Notes: generated by a model from the letters alone, not told the origin. A stretch of DNA of 64,000 bases from Luzula sylvatica (GCA_946800325.1 OX326957.1:56212977-56276976), one strand, 5' to 3'; positions 25,778 to 38,313 are shown, counted from the stretch's first letter. Program-made: numbers and translations.

Positions 25778-27265
25778 AAAAGTTACGTAGTAAAAGATAC
25801 GATACAAATAATCTAAAAACACGTTATTTGAACTCCTCAAAGCGTTAAAATCTTGTTTTGAATCGAAAAACAAACTTTCTTAGTGTTTGTAAAATTTGGT
25901 GAAAAGTTATGTAGTAAAAGATACAGTACAAATGATCTTAAAACACATTATTTGAACTACTCAAAGCGTAAAAATCTTCTTTTGAATTGAAAAACAAACT
26001 TTCGTAGTGTTTGTGAAATATGGTGAAAAGTTATGTAGTAAATGATACGATACAAATGATCTAAAAACACGTTATTTGAACTCCTCAAAGCGTTAAGATC
26101 ATGTTTTGAATCGAAAAACAAACTTTCTTAGTGTTTGTGAAATTTGGTGAAAAGTTATGTAGTAAAAGATACGATACAAATGATCTAAAAACACGTTATT
26201 TGAACTCCTCAAAGCGTTAAAATCTTGTTTTGAATCGAAAAACAAACTTTCTTAGTGTTTGTGAAATTTGGTGAAAAGTTATGTAGTAAAAGATACGATA
26301 CAAATGATCTAAAAACACGTTATTTGAACTCCTGAAAACGTTAAAATCTTGTTTTGAATCGAAAAACAAACTTTCTTAGTGTTTGTGAAATTTGGTGAAA
26401 AGTTATGTAGTAAAAGATACGATACAAATAATCTAAAAACACGTTATTTGAATTCCTCAAAGCGTTAAAATCTTGTTTTGAATCGAAAAACAAAATTTCT
26501 TAGTGTTTGTAAAATTTGGTGAAAAGTTATGTAGTAAAAGATACAATACAAATGATCTTAAAACACATTATTTGAACTCCTCAAAGCGTAAAAATCTTGT
26601 TTTGAATCGAAAAACAAACTTTCTTAGTGTTTGTGAAATTTGGTGAAAAGTTATGTAGTAAAAGATACAATACAAATGATCTAAAAACACGTTATTTGAA
26701 CTCCTCAAAGCGTTAAAATCTTGTTTTGAATCGAAAAACAAACTTTCTTAGTGTTTGTGAAATTTGGTGAAAAGTTATGTAGTAAAAGATACGATACAAA
26801 TGATCTAAAAACACGTTATTTGAACTCCTGAAAACGTTAAAATCTTGTTTTGAATCGAAAAACAAACTTTCTTAGTGTTTGTGAAATTTGGTGAAAAGTT
26901 ATGTAGTAAAAGATACGATACAAATAATCTAAAAACACGTGATTTGAACTTCTCAAAGCGTTAAAATCTTGTTTTGAATCGAAAAACAAACTTTCTTAGT
27001 GTTTGTAAAATTTGGTGAAAAGTTATGTAGTAAAAGATACAATACAAATGATCTTAAAACACATTATTTGAACTCCTCAAAGCGTAAAAATCTTGTTTTG
27101 AATCGAAAAACAAACTTTCTTTGTGTTTGTGAAATTTGGTGAAAAGTTATGTAGTAAAAGATATGATACAAATGATCTAAAAACACGTTATTTGAACTCC
27201 TGAAAACGTTAAAATCTTGTTTTGAATCGAAAAACAAACTTTCTTAGTGTTTGTGAAATTTGGTG

Positions 27266-27759
27266 AAAAGTTATGTATTAAAAGATACGATACAAATGAT
27301 CTAAAAACACGTTATTTGAACTCCTCAAAGCGTTAAAATCTTGTTTTGAATCGAAAAACCAACTTTCTTAGTGTTTGTGAAATTTGGTGAAAAATTATGT
27401 AGTAAAAGATACGATAAAAATGATAAAAAACACGTTATTTGAACTCCTCAAAGCGTTAAAATCTTGTTTTGAATCTAAAAACAAACTTTCATAGAGTTTG
27501 TGAAATTTGGTGAAAAGTTATATAGTAAAAGGTACGATACAAATGATCTAAAAATGCGTTATTTGAATCCCCAAAGCGTTAAAATCTTGTTTTGAATCGA
27601 AAAACAAAATTTCTTAGTGTTTGTGAAATTTGGTGGAAAGTTATGTTTTAAAAGATACGATACAAATGATCTAAAAACACGTTATTTGAACTCCTGAAAA
27701 CGTTAAAATCTTGTTTTGAATCGAAAAACAAACTTTCTTAGTGTTTGTGAAATTTGGTG
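27266..27759 (+). repeat. Cassette, copy 8
   Basis: aatcccc at 27566; aaatgcg; aaaccaac as in copy 4 and ggtggaaag before gttttaaaag. Confidence 0.88.
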
Positions 27760-28395
27760 AAAAGTTATGTAGTAAAAGATACGATACAAATAATCTAAAA
27801 ACACGTTATTTGAACTCCTCAAAGCGTTAAAATCTTGTTTTGAATCGAAAAACAAACTTTCTTAGTGTTTGTAAAATTTGGTGAAAAGTTATGTAGTAAA
27901 AGATACAATACAAATGATCTTAAAACACATTATTTGAACTCCTCAAAGCGTAAAAATCTTGTTTTGAATCGAAAAACAAACTTTCTTAGTGTTTGTGAAA
28001 TTTGGTGAAAAGTTATGTAGTAAAAGATATGATACAAATGATATAAAAACACGTTATTTGAACTCCTGAAAACGTTAAAATCTTGTTTTGAATCGAAAAA
28101 CAAAGTTTCTTAGTGTTTGTGAAATTTGGTGAAAAGTTATGTAGTAAAAGATACGATACAAATAATCTAAAAACACGTTATTTGAACTCCTCAAAGCGTT
28201 AAAATCTTGTTTTGAATCGAAAAACAAACTTTCTTAGTGTTTGTAAAATTTGGTGAAAAGTTATGTAGTAAAAGATACCATACAAATGATCTTAAAACAC
28301 ATTATTTGAACTCCTCAAAGCGTTAAAATCTTGTTTTGAATCGAAAAACAAACTTTCGTAGTGTTTGTAAAATTTGGTGAAAAGTTATGTAGTAA

Positions 28396-28540
28396 AAGAT
28401 ACGATACAAACGATCTAAAAACACGTTATTTGAACTCATGAAAGCGTTAAAATCAAAGAAAGTTTGTTTTTTGATTCAAAACAAGATTTTAACGCTTTGA
28501 AGAGTTCAAATAACGTGTTTTTAGATCGTTTGTATCGTAT
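28396..28540. repeat. Entry palindrome of block 4
   Basis: Left arm ends gcgttaaaat (28453), the loop is 28454-28485 (32 nt), and the right arm begins attttaacgc (28486). Arms match over about 50 bp, with mismatches only at gaactcatg against gaactcttc. The left arm reads aaacgatct, matching gatcgttt in the right arm. At blocks 1-3 the left arm reads aaatgatct and does not match. The block 5 entry (36347) matches as here. Confidence 0.85.
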
Positions 28541-30418
28541 ATTTAATACATAAATTTTCCCCAAATTTCACAAACACTAAGAAAGTTTGTTTTTCGATTA
28601 AAAACATGATTTTAACGCTTTGAGGAGTTTAAATAACGTGTTTTTAGATCATTTGTATCGTATCTTTTACTACATAATTTTTCACCAAATTTCACAAGCA
28701 CTAAGAAAGTTTGTTTTTCGATTCAAAACTAGATTTTAACGCTTTGAGGAGTTCAAATAACGTGTTTTCAGATCATTTGTATCGTATCTTTTAATACATA
28801 ACTTTTCACCAAATTTCACAAACACTAAGAAAGTTTGTTTTTCGATTCAAAACAAGATTTTAACGCTTTGAGGTGTTCAAATAACGTGTTTTTAGATCAT
28901 TTGTATCGTATCTTTTACTACATAACTTTTCACCAAATTTCACCAACACTAAGAAAGTTTATTTTTCGATTCAAAACAAGATTTTAACGCTTTGAGGTGT
29001 TCAAATAACGTGTTTTTAGATCATTTGTATCGTATCTTTTACTTCATAACTTTCCACCAAATTTCACAAACACTAAGAAAGTTTGTTTTTAGATTCAAAA
29101 CAAGATTTTAACGCTTTGAGGAGTTCAAATAACGTGTTTTTAGATTATTTGTATCGTATCATTTACTACATATCTTTTTACCAAATTTCACAAACTCTAT
29201 GAAAATTTGTTTTTCGATTCAAAACAAGATTTTAACGCTTTGAGGAGTTCAAATAACGTGTTTTTAGATCATTTGTATCGTATCTTTTACTACATAACTT
29301 TTCACCAAATTTCACAAACACTAAGAAAGATTGTTTTTCGATTCAAAACATGATTTTAACGCTTTCATGAGTTCAAATAACGTGTTTTTAGATCATTTCT
29401 ATCGTATCTTTTACTACATAACTTTTCACCAAATTTTACAAACACTACGACAGTTAGTTTTTCGATTCAAAACAAGATTTTAACGCTTTGAGGAGTTCAA
29501 ATAATGTGTTTTAAGATCATTTGTATCGTATCTTTTACTTCATAACTTTTCACCAAATTTTACAAACACTAAGAAAGTTTGTTTTTCGATTCAAAACAAG
29601 ATTTTAACGCTTTGAGGAGTTCAAATAATGTGTTTTTAGATCATTTGTATCGTATCTTTTACTACATAACTTTTCACCAAATTTTACAAACACAAAGAAA
29701 GTTTGTTTTTCGATTCAAAACAAGATTTTAACGCTTTGAGGAGTTCAAATAACGTGTTTTTAGATCATTTGTATCGTATCTTTTACTACATAACTTTTCA
29801 CCAAATTTCACAAACACTAAGAAAGTTTTTTTTTAGATTCAAAACAAGATTTTAACGTTTTCAGGAGTTCAAAAAACGTGTTTTTAGATCATTTGTATCG
29901 TATCTTTTACTACATAACTTTTCACCAAATTTCACAAACACTAAGAAAGTTTGTTTTTCGATTCAAAACAAGATTTGAACGCTTTGAGGAGTTAAAATAA
30001 CGTGTTTTTGGATCATTTGTATCGTACCTTTTACTACATAACTTTTCACCAAATTTCACAAACTCTATGAAAGTTTGTTTTTAGATTCAAAACAAGATTT
30101 TAACGCTTTGAGGAGTTCAAATAATGTGTTTTTATATCATTTGTAACGTATCCTTTACTACATAACTTTTCACCAAATTTCACAAACTCTAAAACAAGAT
30201 TTTAACGCTTTGAGGAGTTCAAATAACGTGTTTTTAGATCATTTGTATCGTACCTTTTACTACATAACTTTTCACCAAATTTCACAAACAGTAAGAAAGT
30301 TTGTTTTCAGATTCAAAACAAGATTTTTACGCTTTGAGGAGTTCAAATAACGTGTTTTTAGATCATTTGTATCGTATCCTTTACTACATAACTTTTTACC
30401 AAATTTCACAAACTCTAT
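28454..30418 (-). repeat. Large inverted block 4 (1965 bp)
   Basis: First member of the block 4-7 subgroup: aaactagatt, gtgttttcagatc, ttgtaacgtatcc and atcgtatc where blocks 1-3 have aaatctagatt, gtgtttttagatc, ttgtatcgtatcc and accgtttc. T-run monomer near 29825; 102-bp deletion monomer at 30185. The terminal junction reads gcattg instead of gcatcg. Confidence 0.92.
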
Positions 30419-30907
30419 GTTTTGCATTGAAAAACAATCTTTCTTAGTGTTTGTGAAATTTGGTGAAAAGTTATGTAGTAAAAGATACGACACAAATGAT
30501 CTTAAAACACGTTATTTGAGCTGCTCAAAGCGTTAAAAGCTTGTTTTGAATCCAAAAACAGACTTTCTTAGTGTTTGCGAAATTTGGTGAAAAGTTATGT
30601 AGTAAAAGATACGATACAAATAATCTAAAAACACGTTATTTGAACTCCTCAAAGCGTTTCGATCATGTTTTGAATCGAAAAACAAACTTTCTTAGTGTTT
30701 GTGAAATTTGGTGAAAAGTTATGTAGTAAAAGATACGATACAAATGATCTAAAAACACGTTATTTGAACTCTTCAAAGCGTTAAAATCTTGTTTTGAATC
30801 GAAAAACAAACTTTCTTAGTGTTTGTGAAATTTGGTGAAAAGTTATGTAGTAAAAGATACGATACAAATGATCTAAAAACACGTTATTTGAACTCCTCAA
30901 AGCGTTG
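30419..30907 (+). repeat. (+) linker after block 4 (489 bp)
   Basis: Same linker as after blocks 1 and 2, ending in the 9-nt spacer 30899-30907. Together with 30908-31511 it forms the core of a much larger inverted repeat. Confidence 0.92.
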
Positions 30908-31128
30908 GAGGAGTTCAAATAACATGTTTTTAGATCATTTATATCGTATCTTTTACTACATAACTTTTCACCAAATTTCACAAACACTAAGAAAGTTTGT
31001 TTTTCGATTCAAAACATGATTTCAACGCTTTGAGGAATTCAAATAACGTGTTTTTAGATCATTTGTATCGTATCTTTTACTACATAACTTTTCACCAAAT
31101 TTCACAAACACTAAGAAAGTTTGTTTTT
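30678..31128. repeat. Palindromic strand-switch junction 4
   Basis: Spacer 30899-30907. The right arm has catttatatcg instead of catttgtatcg. It lies inside the larger inverted repeat centred near 30966, 63 bp (half a monomer) away from that centre. Confidence 0.92.
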
Positions 31129-31511
31129 CGATTCAAAACAAGATTTTAACGCTTTGAAGAGTTCAAATAACGTGTTTTTAGATCATTTGTATCGTATCTT
31201 TTACTACATAACTTTTCACCAAATTTCACAAACACTAAGAAAGTTTTTTTTTCGATTCAAAACATGATCGAAACGCTTTGAGGAGTTCAAATAACGTGTT
31301 TTTAGATTATTTGTATCGTATCTTTTACTACATAACTTTTCACCAAATTTCGCAAACACTAAGAAAGTCTGTTTTTGGATTCAAAACAAGCTTTTAACGC
31401 TTTGAGCAGCTCAAATAACGTGTTTTAAGATCATTTGTGTCGTATCTTTTACTACATAACTTTTCACCAAATTTCACAAACACTAAGAAAGATTGTTTTT
31501 CGATGCAAAAC
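30908..31511 (-). repeat. Inverted segment, 604 bp
   Basis: About five (-) monomers that reproduce, in reverse complement, the linker variants of 30419-30907: gatcgaaacgc, gtttttggattc, aagcttttaac, gagcagctc and tgtgtcgtatc. It ends in cgatgcaaaacatagag, the reverse complement of the block-end junction. It is therefore an inverted copy of a linker with its junction. Confidence 0.92.
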
Positions 31512-31657
31512 ATAGAGTTTGTGAAATTTGGTAAAAAGTTATGTAGTAAAGGATACGATACAAATGATGTAAAAACACGTTATTTGAACTCCTCAAAGCG
31601 TTAAAATCTTGTTTTGAATCTGAAAACAAACTTTCTTACTGTTTGTGAAATTTGGTG

Positions 31658-31759
31658 AAAAGTTATGTAGTAAAAGGTAAGATACAAATGATCTAAAAAC
31701 ACGTTATTTGAACTCCTCAAAGCGTTAAAATCTTGTTTTAGAGTTTGTGAAATTTGGTG
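31658..31759 (+). repeat. 102-bp deletion monomer, (+) copy
   Basis: ttgtttt joins agagtttgtg directly, removing 22 bp (gaatctaaaaac to ttcat). The same deletion occurs inverted in every large block, at aactctaaaac 8191, 16158 (one base different), 22151, 30185, 38080, 44160 and 53897. It marks common descent of both orientations. Confidence 0.92.
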
Positions 31760-32503
31760 AAAAGTTATGTAGTAAAGGATACGTTACAAATGATATAAAA
31801 ACACATTATTTGAACTCCTCAAAGCGTTAAAATCTTGTTTTGAATCTAAAAACAAACTTTCATAGAGTTTGTGAAATTTGGTGAAAAGTTATGTAGTAAA
31901 AGGTACGATACAAATGATCCAAAAACACGTTATTTTAACTCCTCAAAGCGTTCAAATCTTGTTTTGAATCGAAAAACAAACTTTCTTAGTGTTTGTGAAA
32001 TTTGGTGAAAAGTTATGTAGTAAAAGATACGATACAAATGATCTAAAAACACGTTATTTGAACTCCTGAAAACGTTAAAATCTTGTTTTGAATCGAAAAA
32101 CAAACTTTCTTAGTGTTTGTGAAATTTGGTGAAAAGTTATGTAGTAAAAGATACGATACAAATAATCTAAAAACACGTTATTTGAACTCCTCAAACCGTT
32201 AAAATCTTGTTTTGAATCGAAAAACAAACTTTCTTAGTGTTTGTAAAATTTGGTGAAAAGTTATGTAGTAAAAGATACAATACAAATGATCTTAAAACAC
32301 ATTATTTGAACTCCTCAAAGCGTAAAAATCTTGTTTTGAATCGAAAAACAAACTTTCTTTGTGTTTGTGAAATTTGGTGAAAAGTTATGTAGTAAAAGAT
32401 ATGATACAAATGATCTAAAAACACGTTATTTGAACTCCTGAAAACGTTAAAATCTTGTTTTGAATCGAAAAACAAACTTTCTTAGTGTTTGTGAAATTTG
32501 GTG

Positions 32504-32997
32504 AAAAGTTATGTTTTAAAAGATACGATACAAATGATCTAAAAACACGTTATTTGAACTCCTCAAAGCGTTAAAATCTTGTTTTGAATCGAAAAACAAA
32601 CTTTCTTAGTGTTTGTGAAATTTGGTGAAAAATTATGTAGTAAAAGATACGATAAAAACGATAAAAAACACGTTATTTGAACTCCTAAAAGCGTTAAAAT
32701 CTTGTTTTGAATCTAAAAACAAACTTTCATAGAGTTTGTGAAATTTGGTGAAAAGTTATATAGTAAAAGGTACGATACAAATGATCTAAAAATGCGTTAT
32801 TTGAATCCCCAAAGCGTTAAAATCTTGTTTTGAATCGAAAAACAAAATTTCTTAGTGTTTGTGAAATTTGGTGAAAAGTTATGTTTTAAAAGATACGATA
32901 CAAATGATCTAAAAACACGTTATTTGAACTCCTGAAAACGTTAAAATCTTGTTTTGAATCGAAAAACAAACTTTCTTAGTGTTTGTGAAATTTGGTG
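32504..32997 (+). repeat. Cassette, copy 9
   Basis: aatcccc at 32804; the first monomer is gttttaaaag rather than gtattaaaag; aaacgataaaaaac and ctcctaaaagcg. Confidence 0.88.
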
Positions 32998-33333
32998 AAA
33001 AGTTATGTAGTAAAAGATACGATACAAATAATCTAAAAACACGTTATTTGAACTCCTCAAAGCGTTAAAATCTTGTTTTGAATCGAAAAACAAACTTTCT
33101 TAGTGTTTGTAAAATTTGGTGAAAAGTTATGTAGTAAAAGATACAATACAAATGATCTTAAAACACATTATTTGAACTCCTCAAAGCGTAAAAATCTTGT
33201 TTTGAATCGAAAAACAAACTTTCTTAGTGTTTGTGAAATTTGGTGAAAAGTTATGTAGTAAAAGATATGATACAAATGATCTAAAAACACGTTATTTGAA
33301 CTCCTGAAAACGTTAAAATCTTGTTTTGAATCG

Positions 33334-33784
33334 AAAAACAAAGTTTCTTTGTGTTTGTGAAATTTGGTGAAAAGTTATGTAGTAAAAGATACGATACAAA
33401 TAATCTAAAAACACGTTATTTGAACTCCTCAAAGCGTTAAAATCTTGTTTTGAATCGAAAAACAAACTTTCGTAGTGTTTGTAAAATTTGGTGAAAAGTT
33501 ATGTAGTAAAAGATACGATACAAACGATCTAAAAACACGTTATTTGAACTCCTCAAAGCGTTGGAGGAGTTCAAATAACATGTTTTTAGATCATTTATAT
33601 CGTATCTTTTACTACATAACTTTTCACCAAATTTCACAAACACTAAGAAAGTTTGTTTTTCGATTCAAAACATGATTTCAACGCTTTGAGGAATTCAAAT
33701 AACGTGTTTTTAGATCATTTGTATCGTATCTTTTACTACATAACTTTTCACCAAATTTCACAAACACTAAGAAAGTTTGTTTTT
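33334..33784. repeat. Palindromic strand-switch junction 5
   Basis: Spacer 33555-33563. The right arm matches junction 4, but the left arm is a different (+) sequence with aaacgatct and cgtagtg. The 2656-bp duplication breakpoint therefore falls within the arm, between 33525 and the spacer. Confidence 0.92.
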
Positions 33785-34167
33785 CGATTCAAAACAAGAT
33801 TTTAACGCTTTGAAGAGTTCAAATAACGTGTTTTTAGATCATTTGTATCGTATCTTTTACTACATAACTTTTCACCAAATTTCACAAACACTAAGAAAGT
33901 TTGTTTTTCGATTCAAAACATGATCGAAACGCTTTGAGGAGTTCAAATAACGTGTTTTTAGATTATTTGTATCGTATCTTTTACTACATAACTTTTCACC
34001 AAATTTCGCAAACACTAAGAAAGTCTGTTTTTGGATTCAAAACAAGCTTTTAACGCTTTGAGCAGCTCAAATAACGTGTTTTAAGATCATTTGTGTCGTA
34101 TCTTTTACTACATAACTTTTCACCAAATTTCACAAACACTAAGAAAGATTGTTTTTCGATGCAAAAC
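33564..34167 (-). repeat. Inverted segment, 604 bp (second copy)
   Basis: Copy of 30908-31511 at offset 2656. It differs at 33903 (g, where 31247 is t). It lacks a large (-) block to its left, so only the right half of the larger palindrome was carried over. Confidence 0.92.
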
Positions 34168-34313
34168 ATAGAGTTTGTGAAATTTGGTAAAAAGTTATGT
34201 AGTAAAGGATACGATACAAATGATGTAAAAACACGTTATTTGAACTCCTCAAAGCGTTAAAATCTTGTTTTGAATCTGAAAACAAACTTTCTTACTGTTT
34301 GTGAAATTTGGTG

Positions 34314-34415
34314 AAAAGTTATGTAGTAAAAGGTAAGATACAAATGATCTAAAAACACGTTATTTGAACTCCTCAAAGCGTTAAAATCTTGTTTTAGAGT
34401 TTGTGAAATTTGGTG
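34314..34415 (+). repeat. 102-bp deletion monomer, second (+) copy
   Basis: Copy of 31658-31759 through the 2656-bp duplication. Confidence 0.92.
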
Positions 34416-35159
34416 AAAAGTTATGTAGTAAAGGATACGTTACAAATGATATAAAAACACATTATTTGAACTCCTCAAAGCGTTAAAATCTTGTTTTGAA
34501 TCTAAAAACAAACTTTCATAGAGTTTGTGAAATTTGGTGAAAAGTTATGTAGTAAAAGGTACGATACAAATGATCCAAAAACACGTTATTTTAACTCCTC
34601 AAAGCGTTCAAATCTTGTTTTGAATCGAAAAACAAACTTTCTTAGTGTTTGTGAAATTTGGTGAAAAGTTATGTAGTAAAAGATACGATACAAATGATCT
34701 AAAAACACGTTATTTGAACTCCTGAAAACGTTAAAATCTTGTTTTGAATCGAAAAACAAACTTTCTTAGTGTTTGTGAAATTTGGTGAAAAGTTATGTAG
34801 TAAAAGATACGATACAAATAATCTAAAAACACGTTATTTGAACTCCTCAAACCGTTAAAATCTTGTTTTGAATCGAAAAACAAAGTTTCTTAGTGTTTGT
34901 AAAATTTGGTGAAAAGTTATGTAGTAAAAGATACAATACAAATGATCTTAAAACACATTATTTGAACTCCTCAAAGCGTAAAAATCTTGTTTTGAATCGA
35001 AAAACAAACTTTCTTTGTGTTTGTGAAATTTGGTGAAAAGTTATGTAGTAAAAGATATGATACAAATGATCTAAAAACACGTTATTTGAACTCCTGAAAA
35101 CGTTAAAATCTTGTTTTGAATCGAAAAACAAACTTTCTTAGTGTTTGTGAAATTTGGTG

Positions 35160-35653
35160 AAAAGTTATGTTTTAAAAGATACGATACAAATGATCTAAAA
35201 ACACGTTATTTGAACTCCTCAAAGCGTTAAAATCTTGTTTTGAATCGAAAAACAAACTTTCTTAGTGTTTGTGAAATTTGGTGAAAAATTATGTAGTAAA
35301 AGATACGATAAAAACGATAAAAAACACGTTATTTGAACTCCTAAAAGCGTTAAAATCTTGTTTTGAATCTAAAAACAAACTTTCATAGAGTTTGTGAAAT
35401 TTGGTGAAAAGTTATATAGTAAAAGGTACGATACAAATGATCTAAAAATGCGTTATTTGAATCCCCAAAGCGTTAAAATCTTGTTTTGAATCGAAAAACA
35501 AAATTTCTTAGTGTCTGTGAAATTTGGTGAAAAGTTATGTTTTAAAAGATACGATACAAATGATCTAAAAACACGTTATTTGAACTCCTGAAAACGTTAA
35601 AATCTTGTTTTGAATCGAAAAACAAACTTTCTTAGTGTTTGTGAAATTTGGTG
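35160..35653 (+). repeat. Cassette, copy 10
   Basis: aatcccc at 35460; copy 9 moved by 2656 bp, with gtgtctgtg added. Confidence 0.88.
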
Positions 35654-36347
35654 AAAAGTTATGTAGTAAAAGATACGATACAAATAATCTAAAAACACGT
35701 TATTTGAACTCCTCAAAGCGTTAAAATCTTGTTTTGAATCGAAAAACAAACTTTCTTAGTGTTTGTAAAATTTGGTGAAAAGTTATGTAGTAAAAGATAC
35801 AATACAAATGATCTTAAAACACATTATTTGAACTCCTCAAAGCGTAAAAATCTTGTTTTGAATCGAAAAACAAACTTTCTTAGTGTTTGTGAAATTTGGT
35901 GAAAAGTTATGTAGTAAAAGATATGATACAAATGATCTAAAAACACGTTATTTGAACTCCTGAAAACGTTAAAATCTTGTTTTGAATCGAAAAACAAAGT
36001 TTCTTTGTGTTTGTGAAATTTGGTGAAAAGTTATGTAGTAAAAGATACGATACAAATAATCTAAAAACACGTTATTTGAACTCCTCAAAGCGTTAAAATC
36101 TTGTTTTGAATCGAAAAACAAACTTTCTTAGTGTTTGTAAAATTTGGTGAAAAGTTATGTAGTAAAAGATACCATACAAATGATCTTAAAACACATTATT
36201 TGAACTCCTCAAAGCGTTAAAATCTTGTTTTGAATCGAAAAACAAACTTTCGTAGTGTTTGTAAAATTTGGTGAAAAGTTATGTAGTAAAAGATACGATA
36301 CAAACGATCTAAAATCACGTTATTTGAAATCATGAAAGCGTTAAAAT

Positions 36348-38313
36348 CAAAGAAAGTTTGTTTTTTGATTCAAAACAAGATTTTAACGCTTTGAAGAGTT
36401 CAAATAACGTGTTTTTAGATCGTTTGTATCGTATATTTTAATACATAAATTTTCCCCAAATTTCACAAACACTAAGAAAGTTTGTTTTTCGATTAAAAAC
36501 ATGATTTTAACGCTTTGAGGAGTTCAAATAACGTGTTTTTAGATCATTTGTATCGTATCTTTTACTACATAATTTTTCACCAAATTTCACAAGCACTAAG
36601 AAAGTTTGTTTTTCGATTCAAAACTAGATTTTAACGCTTTGAGGAGTTCAAATAACGTGTTTTCAGATCATTTGTATCGTATCTTTTAATACATAACTTT
36701 TCACCAAATTTCACAAACACTAAGAAAGTTTGTTTTTCGATTCAAAACAAGATTTTAACGCTTTGAGGTGTTCAAATAACGTGTTTTTAGATCATTTGTA
36801 TCGTATCTTTTACTACATAACTTTTCACCAAATTTCACCAACACTAAGAAAGTTTATTTTTCGATTCAAAACAAGATTTTAACGCTTTGAGGTGTTCAAA
36901 TAACGTGTTTTTAGATCATTTGTATCGTATCTTTTACTTCATAACTTTTCACCAAATTTCACAAACACTAAGAAAGTTTGTTTTTAGATTCAAAACAAGA
37001 TTTTAACGCTTTGAGGAGTTCAAATAACGTGTTTTTAGATTATTTGTATCGTATCATTTACTACATATCTTTTTACCAAATTTCACAAACTCTATGAAAA
37101 TTTGTTTTTCGATTCAAAACAAGATTTTAACGCTTTGAGGAGTTCAAATAACGTGTTTTTAGATCATTTGTATCGTATCTTTTACTACATAACTTTTCAC
37201 CAAATTTCACAAACACTAAGAAAGATTGTTTTTCGATTCAAAACATGATTTTAACGCTTTCATGAGTTCAAATAACGTGTTTTTAGATCATTTCTATCGT
37301 ATCTTTTACTACATAACTTTTCACCAAATTTTACAAACACTACGAAAGTTAGTTTTTCGATTCAAAACAAGATTTTAACGCTTTGAGGAGTTCAAATAAT
37401 GTGTTTTAAGATCATTTGTATCGTATCTTTTATTACATAACTTTTCACCAAATTTTACAAACACTAAGAAAGTTTGTTTTTCGATTCAAAACAAGATTTT
37501 AACGCTTTGAGGAGTTCAAATAATGTGTTTTTAGATCATTTGTATCGTATCTTTTACTACATAACTTTTCACCAAATTTTACAAACACAAAGAAATTTTG
37601 TTTTTCGATTCAAAACAAGATTTTAACGCTTTGAGGAGTTCAAATAACGTGTTTTTAGATCATTTGTATCGTATCTTTTACTACATAACTTTTCACCAAA
37701 TTTCACAAACACTAAGAAAGTTTTTTTTTAGATTCAAAACAAGATTTTAACGTTTTCAGGAGGTCAAAAAACGTGTTTTTAGATCATTTGTATCGTATCT
37801 TTTACTACATAACTTTTCACCAAATTTCACAAACACTAAGAAAGTTTGTTTTTCGATTCAAAACAAGATTTGAACGCTTTGAGGAGTTAAAATAACGTGT
37901 TTTTGGATCATTTGTATCGTACCTTCTACAACATAACTTTTCACCAAATTTCACAAACTCTATGAAAGTTTGTTTTTAGATTCAAAACAAGATTTTAACG
38001 CTTTGAGGAGTTCAAATAATGTGTTTTTATATCATTTGTAACGTATCCTTTACTACATAACTTTTCACCAAATTTCACAAACTCTAAAACAAGATTTTAA
38101 AGCTTTGAGGAGTTCAAATAACGTGTTTTTAGATCATTTGTATCGTACCTTTTACTACATAACTTTTCACCAAATTTCACAAACAGTAAGAAAGTTTGTT
38201 TTCAGATTCAAAACAAGATTTTAACGCTTTGAGGAGTTCAAATAACGTGTTTTTAGATCATTTGTATCGTATCCTTAACTACATAACTTTTTACCAAATT
38301 TCACAAACTCTAT
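36348..38313 (-). repeat. Large inverted block 5 (1966 bp)
   Basis: Block 4-7 subgroup, very close to block 4. Private changes include ttttattac near 37430, acttctacaacat near 37923 and ttttaaagctttg near 38096. The 102-bp deletion monomer is at 38080. Confidence 0.92.

Larger units (their letters stand above)
22661..27163 (+). repeat. Tandem duplication, period 2231
   Basis: Copies 22661-24932 and 24892-27163. Rare markers are shared: caaatcg, aaatctggtg, gatctcaaaac, tacagtac, tctttttgaattg-type monomer and cacgtgattt. The one difference I found is t at 23164 against c at 25395. It ends where gatacgat becomes gatatgat. Nearly identical, so recent. Confidence 0.92.
22385..28453 (+). repeat. 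(+) domain 5, no palindrome after block 3
   Basis: Starts like the other linkers, but the position where the 9-nt spacer palindrome is expected (near 22870) reads straight through as ordinary (+) monomers. It contains two successive 2231-bp copies and three cassettes. It ends in the entry monomer with aaacgatct and gaactcatgaaagcg. Confidence 0.92.
29857..32075. repeat. Large inverted repeat centred near 30966
   Basis: Unique variants mirror each other about one centre. Junctions 30418 and 31511, gcgttcaaatc/gatttgaacgc (about 31945 and 29985), and the 102-bp deletion monomers all give a midpoint of about 30965-30966. Arms are about 1.1 kb. Beyond that, similarity falls to the general monomer level. 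The core is asymmetric by one monomer, because the inner 9-nt palindrome is centred at 30903. Confidence 0.85.
31512..33563 (+). repeat. (+) domain 6, opening as the mirror image of block 4
   Basis: The first four monomers are the reverse complement of the right end of block 4: ggtaaaaag, gtaaaggatacg, aatctgaaaac, the 102-bp deletion monomer (31658-31759), ggatacgttac, and cgttattttaac with gcgttcaaatc. Beyond about 32075 it becomes ordinary (+) monomers with a cassette (32504-32997). Ends at palindrome spacer 33555-33563. Confidence 0.92.
30870..36127. repeat. Tandem duplication, period 2656
   Basis: Copies 30870-33471 and 33526-36127. Both hold a 9-nt palindrome, a 604-bp inverted segment, the 102-bp monomer and a cassette. 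Differences I noticed: 31247 t/33903 g, 32229 c/34885 g, and gtgtttgtg/gtgtctgtg near 35515. Confidence 0.92.
34168..36347 (+). repeat. (+) domain 7
   Basis: Copy of 31512-33471 at offset 2656, including the 102-bp monomer (34314-34415) and a cassette. It is extended by two more monomers ending in an entry monomer with aaacgatct, gaaatcatg and a tcacg change. Confidence 0.92.
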
